From Bosea sp. NBC_00550 (GTDB lineage: Bacteria; Pseudomonadota; Alphaproteobacteria; Rhizobiales; Beijerinckiaceae): a DNA stretch of 64,000 bases. Below, in pieces: positions 53,159-62,978 of this stretch (positions within the stretch are counted from its first letter, which is position 1; every line of letters starts with the position of its first letter). Both the position numbers and the translations under genes were made by a program. Where the stretch lies: positions 5,171,501 through 5,235,500 of the forward strand of contig NZ_CP102772.1 of NCBI RefSeq assembly GCF_026020075.1, read 5' to 3'. Under the pieces are notes generated by a model that was not told where the DNA came from, made no database searches, and saw only the letters and a program-made list of their open reading frames with translations.

Positions 53159-54292
53159 ATGGAGCCGCGCTTGGCGGATCGTCTCTTTGAATCGGCCACA
53201 TCTCTGACCGCCATCGGCGTGATCAGCGGCACCTCGATGGACGCCATCGATGTCTCGCTGGTGACGAGCGACGGGCGCGACGCCGTCTCCTTCGGCGCTG
53301 GGGCTTCCTATCCCTATCGCGATGAGACGCGCCGGGCGCTACAGGCCGTCATCGCCGATGCCGAGCGCGCCTCGGCCGAGCCGCTGGCCGAACTCGAAGC
53401 TGCCGTCACGACAGATCATCTCGCCGCGATCCGCAGCTATGTCGCCGATCATCGCCTCGATTGGGCGGGGATCGATCTCATCGGCCTGCATGGCCAGACG
53501 ATCTACCATCGCCCGGAACGGCGCTTCACCCGCCAGCTCATCGATGGGCAGGCGGTGGCCGATGCGCTCGGAATTCCCGCCGTCGACCGCTTCCGCCACG
53601 CCGATGTCGCGGCTGGCGGCGAGGGCGCGCCCTTCGCGCCGCTTTACCACCGTGCGCTGGCGCAGAGGCTGGAGCAGCCGGTGATGGTGCTGAATCTCGG
53701 CGGCGTCGGCAACGTCACCTATATCGATGGCGACACCGTCATCGCCTTCGACACCGGCCCGGCGAGCGCGATCCTCGACGATTTCGTGCTGCGCCGGCTC
53801 GGACGGCCCTATGATGCGGACGGTGCGCTGGCGAGGAGCGGGCGCGTCCATGACGATCTTGTCGCCGGCTTCATGGCCAATCCCTTCTTCGACCGGCCCG
53901 CGCCGAAATCGCTTGATCGCAACGATTTCCATCGTCGTGCCCAGGTCGTCGAGGGGCTCTCCAATGCCGACGGTGCGGCCACGCTTTCCGCCTTCACCAT
54001 CGAGAGCCTCATTGTGGCTTTGCGCCACGTACCTCGCCCTCCGAAGCGTTGGCTGGTCGGCGGGGGCGGGCGGCTCAACCGGCATTTCATGACACGGCTA
54101 GGCGAGCGTCTCGGTGTCCCGGTCGAGCCGGTCGAGACTGTGGGCTGGAATGGCGATGCGCTGGAGGCGCAGATCTTCGCCTATTTCGCGATCCGCTCGG
54201 TCAAAGGATTGCCGCTCAGCCTGCCTTCCACCACAGGGGTGCCGCAGCCGATGGCGGGAGGCGAGCTCCACCAGCCGGCGGCTCGCGCCTGA
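53159..54292 (+). CDS. anmK: Anhydro-N-acetylmuramic acid kinase
   Basis: A 377-residue sugar kinase of murein recycling that opens 1,6-anhydroMurNAc and phosphorylates it to MurNAc-6-P. The ATP site GVISGTSMDAIDVSLV lies near residue 20, and NLGGVGNVTYI, FDTGPASAILDD and GGGGRLNRHFM are family marks. ATG 53159 is preferred over 53141 because the latter lies in the palindrome. It is monocistronic. AnmK pairs by pathway with MepA and LD-recycling genes, but none is adjacent. Confidence 0.93.
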   Translation: MEPRLADRLFESATSLTAIGVISGTSMDAIDVSLVTSDGRDAVSFGAGASYPYRDETRRALQAVIADAERASAEPLAELEAAVTTDHLAAIRSYVADHRLDWAGIDLIGLHGQTIYHRPERRFTRQLIDGQAVADALGIPAVDRFRHADVAAGGEGAPFAPLYHRALAQRLEQPVMVLNLGGVGNVTYIDGDTVIAFDTGPASAILDDFVLRRLGRPYDADGALARSGRVHDDLVAGFMANPFFDRPAPKSLDRNDFHRRAQVVEGLSNADGAATLSAFTIESLIVALRHVPRPPKRWLVGGGGRLNRHFMTRLGERLGVPVEPVETVGWNGDALEAQIFAYFAIRSVKGLPLSLPSTTGVPQPMAGGELHQPAARA

Positions 54293-54441
54293 TCTCAGTT
54301 GTCACATCTCCGTCATTTGGAGGATGAGGAGGCCGGCCAGCTCGGCCTAAGCTCATTGTCGGGTGGAGGGCGAAGCGGAGAAACTTCGCCGTCCTGTGGG
54401 GGGACATCGTTCCGCCGGGCCTTGTCCGGCTGGAACGGAAC

Positions 54442-55611
54442 TCAGCGCGGCTGAAGAGGCAGGACCGCGCTACGCAGCAGCGAGACGAGCTGGCTTTGTT
54501 GGCGGGTGTTGGTCTTCTGGAAGATCCGCGCCAGATGCGTGCGTGCGGTCGAGATTCGCACGCCCTGGATATCGGCTGCTTCCGTCAGGGATGACCCGCT
54601 TGCGAGGGCGGATGCAAATTTTGCTTCGGTATCGGTCAGATCGAAGAGCTGGCGGGTGCAGGCGACGATGTCGGTCGCCGTCTCCAAGCGCCTGAGCGCG
54701 ATCATGATCTGGCCATGCGATCGGGGGAGCGCAGGTGATGGAGCCGCAGGCATGACGCAGGCCGAAAGCGAATGACCGCCGTCGCTGCCATGCAGGATCA
54801 TGCTCGCGTGGTGGTTGGCGAGCGGATCGTGGGCGCTTCGCAGCGCGCCGTCGATCAACTGCCGCAGGCGGCGTTGATCGCCCGGCTGCCGGGCGAAGAG
54901 GCGGCCCTGACGCAGGCCGATCGCCCCGTCGGGCTCGGCCAGGATCTCGTCGGCACCTTCATTGGCATAGGATATCCGCAGTTCCGCATCGAGGACCGCG
55001 ATGCCCAGCGCGAGCCGGTCGAGCGCACCGCGCGCCTCGTCGCGCTGGACCTTGACGCGGCCGATATGGCGACGCAGCTCGGCGACACGCCGCAGCACCG
55101 GATAGAGCTTGCGCAGCAGTGCGGCGTCCTCGTTGTCGAAGCCGTCCTGGTTGCGGCCGCGCTGCACGTCGAAGAACCAGAAGGCCTGCCCTTTCTCGGC
55201 CAGGCGGCAGGCCATGCCGCCATACATGTCCTGCGGGCGCATCCACTCCTGCCAGACGCGCGAGCATCGCAGGGGCTCGATGCCGTAGACCTGATGATCC
55301 CGGTAGACCTCCCCGAGCGGGATGCCGCGCAGCGCCATGCCCATCTCGACAAATTCCGACGCCAGCTCGCCGAAGCAATGTTCCTGCAAGGCTGCGTCGT
55401 GATGGGTGGCATAGGCGGCCCAGTCTTCCGGATCGGGGCCTATGCTGGCGAAGCAGGCTTTCGAGCCATTGAAAAGCCGTCGCATCGTCTCGGCGGCGAC
55501 CGGCATCTGCTCCTCGTCCATGGCGCCGGCCAGCAACTGGTCGATCGCGGTCATGACGGTGTCGACATCCGGATGCGCCATGAATGCCCCCAGCTCTCGT
55601 ATATCCGGCAC
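54442..55611 (-). CDS. LuxR-type transcriptional regulator with PAS-like middle domain
   Basis: A 389-residue regulator. The first ~180 residues have no recognised motif. A PAS-like segment follows (LDAELRISYANEGADEILAEPD). The C-terminal LuxR/GerE HTH (about 325-385) has LTDTEAKFASALASGSSLTEAAD and RISTARTHLARIFQKTNTRQQSQLV. There is no receiver domain. It lies 65 bp downstream of the ribokinase gene on the same strand. The other LuxR-type gene at 57636 has the same middle+HTH layout. Confidence 0.85.
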   Translation of the reverse strand: MPDIRELGAFMAHPDVDTVMTAIDQLLAGAMDEEQMPVAAETMRRLFNGSKACFASIGPDPEDWAAYATHHDAALQEHCFGELASEFVEMGMALRGIPLGEVYRDHQVYGIEPLRCSRVWQEWMRPQDMYGGMACRLAEKGQAFWFFDVQRGRNQDGFDNEDAALLRKLYPVLRRVAELRRHIGRVKVQRDEARGALDRLALGIAVLDAELRISYANEGADEILAEPDGAIGLRQGRLFARQPGDQRRLRQLIDGALRSAHDPLANHHASMILHGSDGGHSLSACVMPAAPSPALPRSHGQIMIALRRLETATDIVACTRQLFDLTDTEAKFASALASGSSLTEAADIQGVRISTARTHLARIFQKTNTRQQSQLVSLLRSAVLPLQPR

Positions 55612-55676
55612 GATCGTGCGGCGCGCAGGTTAGCAGTATGGGCGGGTGACGAAAAGTCCAAAAACAATCCAAACTT

Positions 55677-56645
55677 TTACGCGCTTTTCTGCGCGATCGA
55701 GCTGGTCTGGAAATCGGTGACGGCGGCGATCTCGTCGGACGAAGGCAGGGCATCGAAGACGCCGTGCCGTGTTGTCGTCAGCGCGCCGGCGGCGGCGGCA
55801 TCGCGTAGCGCCTTGGCCAGCGGCAGGCCCTCGGCCAGGCGGACACCGAGCGTCGCGGCAAACGCGTCGCCGGCGCCGAGCGTGTCGATCGCATCGACGG
55901 GAAAGCTGGGCTGCAGAACAGGCTCGGCATCCGCCATGACCGCAATGGCGCCTGCCGCGCCGCGGGTCAGCACAACGAGCCCCGGGCCGCGTTCCAGGAT
56001 CGCCGGGCCCAGTTCAGCGATGAAGCGCGGGGGTGTTGCAATATCCTCATCCCAGCCGAACATCGCCGCGAGGCCGCGGGCTTCGGTCTCGTTGACGATG
56101 AGAATCGAGGTCGAGCCCAGGATATCGTCGTGGACCGTCCGGAAGGGGGAGGGGTTCAGCAGGGTCGGCACGCCCGCGCGCTGCGCCAGGGCGAAGGCCT
56201 CGCGGATCGGCGCGTCCGCGATCTCGAACTGGGCTGCGACCAGAGCCGCGCCCTCGATTGCCCGCGCCTTCTCCCGGACATGGGCGGCCGAAAGGGCCAG
56301 ATTGACGCCGGAGGCGATGGCGAGGCTGGTCTCGCCGGCTGCATCGATGAAGGCGACGCCGCTCCCGGTCTGGCCCGCGATGCGCACGAGCATGGTCTCC
56401 GGCAGGTCGGCGTGCTCCAGCGCCGGGACGGCGAAGCTGGCCGCAAGATCGTCGCCTACCGCCATCAGCCCATCGACGGCGACACCGAGACGGCGCGCCA
56501 TGATGGCCTGGTTCATACCCTTGCCGCCGGGCTCGATGGTCACCCGCTCGGCGGTGATGGATTCGCCCGGGCGAGGAAAACGCCCGACCTTCGCCGAGCA
56601 GGCGAGGACGAAGCTTCCGAGAACGAAGATCGACTTATCGAGCAT
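55677..56645 (-). CDS. rbsK: Ribokinase-type PfkB carbohydrate kinase
   Basis: A 322-residue sugar kinase. The substrate motif EPGGKGMNQAIMARRLG (PfkB signature 1) is at 38-54, and the anion-hole/catalytic base motif DTLGAGDAFAATLG is near 255. Length and both signatures fit ribokinase. Ribose itself is not proven, as no ribose transporter (rbsDACB) is nearby. It is divergent from a GntR regulator gene with 50 bp between starts, the usual arrangement for a repressor and its target. Confidence 0.86.
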   Translation of the reverse strand: MLDKSIFVLGSFVLACSAKVGRFPRPGESITAERVTIEPGGKGMNQAIMARRLGVAVDGLMAVGDDLAASFAVPALEHADLPETMLVRIAGQTGSGVAFIDAAGETSLAIASGVNLALSAAHVREKARAIEGAALVAAQFEIADAPIREAFALAQRAGVPTLLNPSPFRTVHDDILGSTSILIVNETEARGLAAMFGWDEDIATPPRFIAELGPAILERGPGLVVLTRGAAGAIAVMADAEPVLQPSFPVDAIDTLGAGDAFAATLGVRLAEGLPLAKALRDAAAAGALTTTRHGVFDALPSSDEIAAVTDFQTSSIAQKSA

Positions 56646-56695
56646 AGGGTTTGATTTTCCTAGCCACGAACTGCTACGCGGGTTGTGTCACGATC

Positions 56696-57478
56696 ATGCA
56701 ACCGATGACAGCGCCTAAGCCTCCAATTCCCAAGCCGCCGTTCCAGGAGCTTCTGGAACTGCGCAGCGATACCGCCAAGCCGCTTTATCAGCAGCTTGAG
56801 GATCAGTTGGCGCGACTGATCGGCGATGGAGTCCTGCCGCCCGGCATGACCCTTCCGGCCGAACGCGAACTCGCCGAGCGGCTCAGCATCAGCCGCACCA
56901 CCGTACAACGATCCTATAATACGCTGCGACAGCGTAAATTGTTGAGTGCGCAGGGACGCCTGGGCTCGATCGTGCAGGGGCCGGGGCCTCGGCTGCATTC
57001 CGGCATGGACCGGCTGAAGGGCTTCACCGAGGAAATGCGCGAGCTCGGCCGGGTGCCGTCCTCACTGATTCTGGAGCGTGCGGTGGTCAACGACCGTTCC
57101 ATCGCCTCGATCTTCGGGGAGACGTCTCACGCGAGCTTCCTGAAGCTCGTCCGCGTGCGCTCCGGCGACGGCATCCCGATGTCGCGCGAGGTCGCCTGGT
57201 ACAATCTCGAGCGCGCGCCGGAATTGGCCAAGGCCGACCTGACGGGCTCGGTCTATGCCACGCTCGCCGGTTTCGGCCATCCGCTGATGCGCTGCGACCA
57301 GACCATCGAGGCCGCCGCGCCAACCGAAGAAGAATGCACGATCTTCGGTTTCCGGCAGCCGGTGCCCTGCCTGCTGATCAAGCGGCGCAGCTACGGCGCC
57401 GAGAGCGAGATGCTCGAATATGTCGAGGGGTTGTTCCGGGGCGATACCTACACTTACCGGCTCGCGCTGAAGGTCTGA
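56696..57478 (+). CDS. GntR-family (HutC-type) transcriptional regulator
   Basis: A 260-residue regulator. The N-terminal winged HTH (about 30-95) has PLYQQLEDQLARLIGDGVLPPGM and RLSISRTTVQRSYNTLRQRKLL. The C-terminal UTRA effector domain (about 105-255) includes FTEEMRELGRVPSSLILERAV and ends with YVEGLFRGDTYTYRLAL. HutC-type members bind sugar phosphates or related ligands, so it probably controls the divergent kinase. An ATG three codons later could be the start. Confidence 0.9.
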   Translation: MQPMTAPKPPIPKPPFQELLELRSDTAKPLYQQLEDQLARLIGDGVLPPGMTLPAERELAERLSISRTTVQRSYNTLRQRKLLSAQGRLGSIVQGPGPRLHSGMDRLKGFTEEMRELGRVPSSLILERAVVNDRSIASIFGETSHASFLKLVRVRSGDGIPMSREVAWYNLERAPELAKADLTGSVYATLAGFGHPLMRCDQTIEAAAPTEEECTIFGFRQPVPCLLIKRRSYGAESEMLEYVEGLFRGDTYTYRLALKV

Positions 57479-57635
57479 ACCGGCCGGCGTGGTTACCCCA
57501 GCGTGAAGTCCAATCCCATTCCAAAATCTGCAAGGGCTTTGAACCGATCCCCATCTCCGCGCGACGAATGGAAATCGAGGCGCATCTCCGGGGCTTTCCC
57601 CGCATCGGATACGCGGCGATCCAAGGACTGCAGGG

Positions 57636-58253
57636 ATGGATATTGCGATGTCATTCCATGTTTCGATCATCGGCAGGGCTCCCTACACGCCGCCGCCACC
57701 GCGCCGGGAAATGCCGGAAGACGCGGATACGGCTTCGAAACCCGTCTTTGTCATCGATGCCGGCTTGAACATGCGCTTCGGCAATCGCGGCGCTGCGGCG
57801 CTCGCCTGCGACGGCCTTGGCGATACGGATCGCTTCACGGCCTGCGACAAGGATTTCATGGCGCGTCTCCAGGTCTGGATGAAGCGTTGCCGGGCGGGTG
57901 CCGTGGCCGGCGAGACGCGCCTGCCGCTCGCCCTGCGCTGCGGGCGCCAGGTCGCGATCGATGCCGTGCATCTGGCCAGCATCGAGCTGTTCGTCCTGAC
58001 CGTGGACGATCCGGAAAGCGCGATGGAGCGCAAGGTGGCGGAGGTCAGCGAGGCCTGCGGGCTGACGCCGACGGAGGAGCGCATGCTGGCGCTCATGGTC
58101 GAAGGGCTCGACACCATCATCGCCGCCAAGCGGCTCGGCATCGCCCCGACAACCGCACGCACCCACCTTCAGCGCCTCTTCGCCAAGACGGGAACGGCCC
58201 GCCAGAGCGAGCTCGTCCGCTTCGTCGCGACCTATGTCGAGGAGGCCCGCTGA
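57636..58253 (+). CDS. LuxR-type regulator with PAS-like N-terminus
   Basis: A 205-residue regulator. The N-terminal half (about 25-130) resembles the PAS-like part of the LuxR protein at 54442 (IDAGLNMRFGNRGAAALACDG). The C-terminal HTH (about 140-200) has LTPTEERMLALMVEGLDTIIAAKR and APTTARTHLQRLFAKTGTARQSELV. There is no receiver or autoinducer-binding signature that I can see. It lies 157 bp after the GntR gene. A start at codon 5 (MSFHV) is possible. Confidence 0.85.
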   Translation: MDIAMSFHVSIIGRAPYTPPPPRREMPEDADTASKPVFVIDAGLNMRFGNRGAAALACDGLGDTDRFTACDKDFMARLQVWMKRCRAGAVAGETRLPLALRCGRQVAIDAVHLASIELFVLTVDDPESAMERKVAEVSEACGLTPTEERMLALMVEGLDTIIAAKRLGIAPTTARTHLQRLFAKTGTARQSELVRFVATYVEEAR

Positions 58254-58368
58254 GCGGATTCGCTTGGGGGCGGGCGATCTCGCTGGCGCTCGATATTGAC
58301 ACGGTTCGTCATCGGCAGCCCTCTGTGCCGATGTGCGGGCGCCCGCACCGTCCGGAGCGACCGCGACC

Positions 58369-59163
58369 ATGGCTGAGACGCTGGCGGCCCTCACCTTCTG
58401 CGCCCTGCTGAGCGCAAGCGCCTTCTTCGGCGTGAAGCTGCGCGGCTGGCTGCCGGAAGAGCATCTGTCAGAGCGCACCATGGAGGCCCTGCGGCTGGTG
58501 ACGAGCCTTCTCGTCACCTTCGCGGCGCTGGTGCTCAGCCTCCAGCTTTCCAACGTCAAGGCGGCTTTCGACAAGGCCTATCGCGATCGCAACGCCGATG
58601 CGGCCCAGCTCGCGCAGCTCGACGAATGCCTGCGCAGCTACGGCCCGGATGCCGCGCCCATCCGTCTCGACCTGCGAAGCTACACCGCCGCGGTCATCGC
58701 CAGCACATGGCCCCGGGAGCCGAAGCCGACCGGGCTGTCCTATCCCGACACCGCCGCCATGGCCCGTGAAGGCGAGGACATGTCGCTCAGCGCGCTGGTC
58801 AACCGCATCGGCCGCACGATCAACGGCCTGTCGCCCGCCGATACGCTCCACGTCAATCTCGCCGCCGAATGCCGGTCGGCCTATCTGCAACTCCAGCAGC
58901 GACGCTGGGATGTGATCGAGGACGTCCGTGGCCCCGTCTCGCCGCTGTTCTCGAGCATCCTGACCTTCTGGCTGATGCTGGTTTTCCTGAGTTTCGGCCT
59001 GCAGATTCCGCCCAAGCGCCTCGCGGCGATCATGCTGGCCATCGGCATCGTCTCGATCTCGACGGTGATGTTCGTGATCACCGATCTCGAGACGCACTAT
59101 GCGGGGTTGTTCGGTATCCCCAGCACCTCGATGCGCGATGCCCTGGCGAGCATGATCCGCTGA
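58369..59163 (+). CDS. DUF4239-type membrane protein
   Basis: A 264-residue protein with two hydrophobic helices near the N-terminus (TLAALTFCALLSASAFFG and VTSLLVTFAALVLSLQLS), a large soluble middle (70-190) and two more at the C-terminus (FWLMLVFLSFGLQIP, AAIMLAIGIVSISTVMFVI). This bestrophin-like layout matches DUF4239. Function unknown. It precedes the peptide transporter genes by 116 bp and need not be part of them. Confidence 0.82.
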   Translation: MAETLAALTFCALLSASAFFGVKLRGWLPEEHLSERTMEALRLVTSLLVTFAALVLSLQLSNVKAAFDKAYRDRNADAAQLAQLDECLRSYGPDAAPIRLDLRSYTAAVIASTWPREPKPTGLSYPDTAAMAREGEDMSLSALVNRIGRTINGLSPADTLHVNLAAECRSAYLQLQQRRWDVIEDVRGPVSPLFSSILTFWLMLVFLSFGLQIPPKRLAAIMLAIGIVSISTVMFVITDLETHYAGLFGIPSTSMRDALASMIR

Positions 59164-59279
59164 CCTGCCGGTTCTGTTGGCGCGGAGCTTGCCAAGAGAC
59201 GTATGATCGGGTGCGATGGCATCGCTTACGCGACACGATACAAACGATACGATCTCGATACGAGGCAGGGGACAGGCAG

Positions 59280-60851
59280 ATGACGCGCAGGATGACGGGG
59301 TTGAAATTGGGGCTGGCGCTGGCGGCGTCGCTCCTTGCGCTCGGCGTGGCGCAGGCCCAGGCGCCGAAGAAGGGCGGCACGGTGCATGTCGTGGTCCAGC
59401 CCGAGCCGCCGATGCTGATGCAGGGCCTCAATCAGAACGGCCCGACCAACATGGTGGCGGGCAACATCTACGAATCGCTGCTGCGCTATGACGAGAAGCT
59501 CAATCCACAGCCCTCGCTCGCCAAGAGCTGGGAGGTCTCTGCGGACGCCAAGGTCTACACCTTCAAGCTCCAGGAGGGCGTGAAGTGGCATGACGGCAAG
59601 CCCTTCACCGCCGACGACGTCGTCTTCACCCTCGACAAGTTCCTGCGCGACGTCCATCCGCGCTGGCGCCCGATCGTCACCGCCCAGGTCGACAAGATCG
59701 AGAAGGTCGACGACTTCACCGTCAAGATCACGCTGAAGCAGCCCTTCGGCCCGATGGTCATGACGCAGGAGGTCGCCTCCGCGCCGATGATCCCGAAGCA
59801 TATCTATGACGGCAGCGACTATCGCGCGAACCCGGCCAACAACACGCCGATCGGCACCGGCCCCTACAAGCTCAAGGAATGGAAGAAGGGTTCCTACATC
59901 CACCTCGTGCGGAACGAGGACTACTGGCTGAAGGACAAGCCGAGCCTCGACGAAATCTATTGGCAGATCATTCCCGATGCAGCCGCGCGCGCGGTTGCCT
60001 ACGAGACGGGCAAGGTCGATGTGCTGACCGGCGGATCGGTCGATGTCTACGACGTCAAGCGCCTCGCCAAGCTGCCCAACAGCTGCGTGACGACCAAGGG
60101 CTGGGAGATGTTTGCACCCCATGCCTGGCTCACCGTGAACATCGCCAAGGGCGGGCCGCTCGCCAACAAGCAGTTCCGCCAGGGCATGATGTACGCGATC
60201 GATCGCGACTTCGGGAAGGATGTGGTCTGGGATGGACTCGGCAAGCTGCCGACCGGCCCGATCTCATCGAAGACGAGGTTCTATTCGGCCGATGTCCCGA
60301 AATACACTTACGACGTCGCCAAGGCGAAGGAGCTGATCAAGGCCTCCGGCTACAAGGGCGAGCCGCTCAAGATCCTGGCTCTGCCCTATGGCGAGACCTG
60401 GAGCCGCTGGGCCGAGGCGATCAAGCAGAACTTCGCCGATGCCGGCATCAACGTCGCGATCGAGACGACCGATGTTCCCGGCTGGACCCAGAAGGCCTCG
60501 AATGGCGATTTCGATCTGACCTTCAACTTCCTCTACCAGCTCGGCGACCCCGCGATCGGCGTCGCCCGGAACTACATCTCGACCAACATCGTCAAGGGCA
60601 ATCCGTTCGGCAACCAGGGCGCCTATGTGAACCCCGAGGTCGACAAGCTCTTCGCGGAAGCGGCGATCGCATCGACCGATGCGGCGCGGCAGGAGCTCTA
60701 CACCAAGGTCCAGAAGATCCTGGTCGAGGATGTGCCGGTGCTCTGGCTGCTCGAGATGGACTTCCCGACCATCTATCGCTGCAATGTCAAGAACCTCGTC
60801 ACCACCGGCATCGGCGTGAACGACGGCTTCCGCGACGCCTGGAAGGAGTGA
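59280..60851 (+). CDS. Peptide-type ABC transporter substrate-binding protein
   Basis: A 523-residue family-5 binding protein. A signal peptide (…LLALGVAQAQ) ends near residue 27. FKLQEGVKWHDGKPFTADDVVFTLDKF lies near 95, and QFRQGMMYAIDRDFGKDVV near 295. The start at 59280 follows AGGGGACAGGCAG; the in-frame region back to 58869 is shadow. It is the first gene of a Dpp-like operon (receptor, two permeases, fused ATPase), with palindromes in the two following gaps. Confidence 0.94.
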   Translation: MTRRMTGLKLGLALAASLLALGVAQAQAPKKGGTVHVVVQPEPPMLMQGLNQNGPTNMVAGNIYESLLRYDEKLNPQPSLAKSWEVSADAKVYTFKLQEGVKWHDGKPFTADDVVFTLDKFLRDVHPRWRPIVTAQVDKIEKVDDFTVKITLKQPFGPMVMTQEVASAPMIPKHIYDGSDYRANPANNTPIGTGPYKLKEWKKGSYIHLVRNEDYWLKDKPSLDEIYWQIIPDAAARAVAYETGKVDVLTGGSVDVYDVKRLAKLPNSCVTTKGWEMFAPHAWLTVNIAKGGPLANKQFRQGMMYAIDRDFGKDVVWDGLGKLPTGPISSKTRFYSADVPKYTYDVAKAKELIKASGYKGEPLKILALPYGETWSRWAEAIKQNFADAGINVAIETTDVPGWTQKASNGDFDLTFNFLYQLGDPAIGVARNYISTNIVKGNPFGNQGAYVNPEVDKLFAEAAIASTDAARQELYTKVQKILVEDVPVLWLLEMDFPTIYRCNVKNLVTTGIGVNDGFRDAWKE

Positions 60852-60874
60852 CGGGGAAGGTTCGCAGCGGAGCC

Positions 60875-60974
60875 GTCATCCCGGACAAGCGACGAAGTCG
60901 CGCTGATCCGGGATCCATGCCTGAACCATTCCGGCATGGATCCCGGGTCTTCGCTTCGCTCCGCCCGGGATGAC
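60875..60974. repeat. Palindromic repeat, family A, copy 3
   Basis: A 100-bp element bounded by GTCATCCCGG (60875-60884) and CCGGGATGAC (60965-60974), with inner arms GATCCGGGATCCATGCC and GGCATGGATCCCGG. It sits in the 158-bp gap between the binding-protein gene and the first permease gene. Confidence 0.87.
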
Positions 60975-61009
60975 CGGCGAGCAGGATCGAGAGCTGAAGA
61001 CCAGACCCT

Positions 61010-61987
<978 letters not shown>

Positions 61988-62010
61988 TGGCCTTCATGTC
62001 GGTTTTCCTC

Positions 62011-62125
62011 AGCCCTCATCCTGAGGAGGCCCGTCAGGGCCGTCTCGAAGGATGCTTCAGAAGGCTCCGGAACACGCTGGATCATCCTTCGAGACGCGCC
62101 TGCGGCGCTCCTCAGGATGAGGGCT
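62011..62125. repeat. Palindromic repeat, family B, copy 2
   Basis: A 115-bp element whose ends AGCCCTCATCCTGAGGAG (62011-62028) and CTCCTCAGGATGAGGGCT (62108-62125) are perfect inverted repeats. Inner arms CGTCTCGAAGGATG and CATCCTTCGAGACG also pair. It sits in the 154-bp gap between the two permease genes. Confidence 0.9.
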
Positions 62126-62141
62126 CTGGAGGCAGGTCGCG

Positions 62142-62978
62142 ATGAACTTCCTCAAGCGTTTCGTCCGCAACCGCGGCGCCGTCATCGGCATCGTCATCCT
62201 GCTCGCCGTGGTCGCCTTCGCGATCCTGGCGCCGACGCTCTATCCGCAATCGCCATGGCGCCCGGTGGCGCGGCCCTTCCTCGCGCCCTTCACCATGGAG
62301 CGCTTCCCGCTCGGCACCGACACGCTCGGCCGCAACCTCGCCGCGGGCCTCGTCCATGGCGCCCGCGTCTCACTGATGATCGGTGTGGTCTCGACGCTGG
62401 TCGCGCTGGTGATCGGCGTGCCGCTAGGCGCCGCCGCCGGCTATGCCGGGGGCTTCGTCGACGATGCGTTGATGCGCTTCACCGAGTTCTTCCAGACGAT
62501 TCCCTCCTTCGCGCTCGCCATCGTGCTGGTCGCGATCCTGCAGCCGCAGCTCGGCTCGATCGTGCTCGCGATCGGCGTGGTGAGCTGGCCGCCGGTGGCG
62601 CGGCTGGTGCGAGGGGAGGTGCTTTCGCTGAGATCACGCGAATATGTCCAGGCGGCCGTCACCATCGGCCAGTCGACCCCGCGCATCATCTTCAGCCAGG
62701 TGCTGCCCAATACCATCGCACCGATCATCGTCATGGGCTCGCTGATGATCGGCTCGGCGATCCTGCTCGAATCCTCGCTCTCCTTCCTCGGGCTGGGCGA
62801 TCCCAACCTGATGAGCTGGGGCTATATGGTCGGCGCCGGCCGCACGCGCCTGCTCGACGCATGGTGGATCAGCTTCTTCCCCGGGCTCGCGATCTTCCTG
62901 ACGGTGCTGGCGCTGAACCTCGCCGGCGAGGGGCTGAACGACGCGCTCAATCCGCGCCTCGCACGGGGACGCGAATGA
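62142..62978 (+). CDS. ABC transporter permease (DppC-type)
   Basis: A 278-residue permease with six helices. FVRNRGAVIGIVILLAVVAFAILAP is the usual DppC start, followed by GTDTLGRNLAAGLVHGARVSL and the EAA-like REYVQAAVTIGQSTPRIIFSQVLPN. LESSLSFLGLGDPNLMSWGYMV is a strong family mark. Its stop overlaps the ATPase start by 4 bp (ATGA). Confidence 0.94.
   Translation: MNFLKRFVRNRGAVIGIVILLAVVAFAILAPTLYPQSPWRPVARPFLAPFTMERFPLGTDTLGRNLAAGLVHGARVSLMIGVVSTLVALVIGVPLGAAAGYAGGFVDDALMRFTEFFQTIPSFALAIVLVAILQPQLGSIVLAIGVVSWPPVARLVRGEVLSLRSREYVQAAVTIGQSTPRIIFSQVLPNTIAPIIVMGSLMIGSAILLESSLSFLGLGDPNLMSWGYMVGAGRTRLLDAWWISFFPGLAIFLTVLALNLAGEGLNDALNPRLARGRE

Noticed and set aside
54772..56718. A 648-codon open frame on the plus strand
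   Set aside because: It is antisense to the LuxR-type and ribokinase genes, both of which have clear domain motifs on the minus strand.
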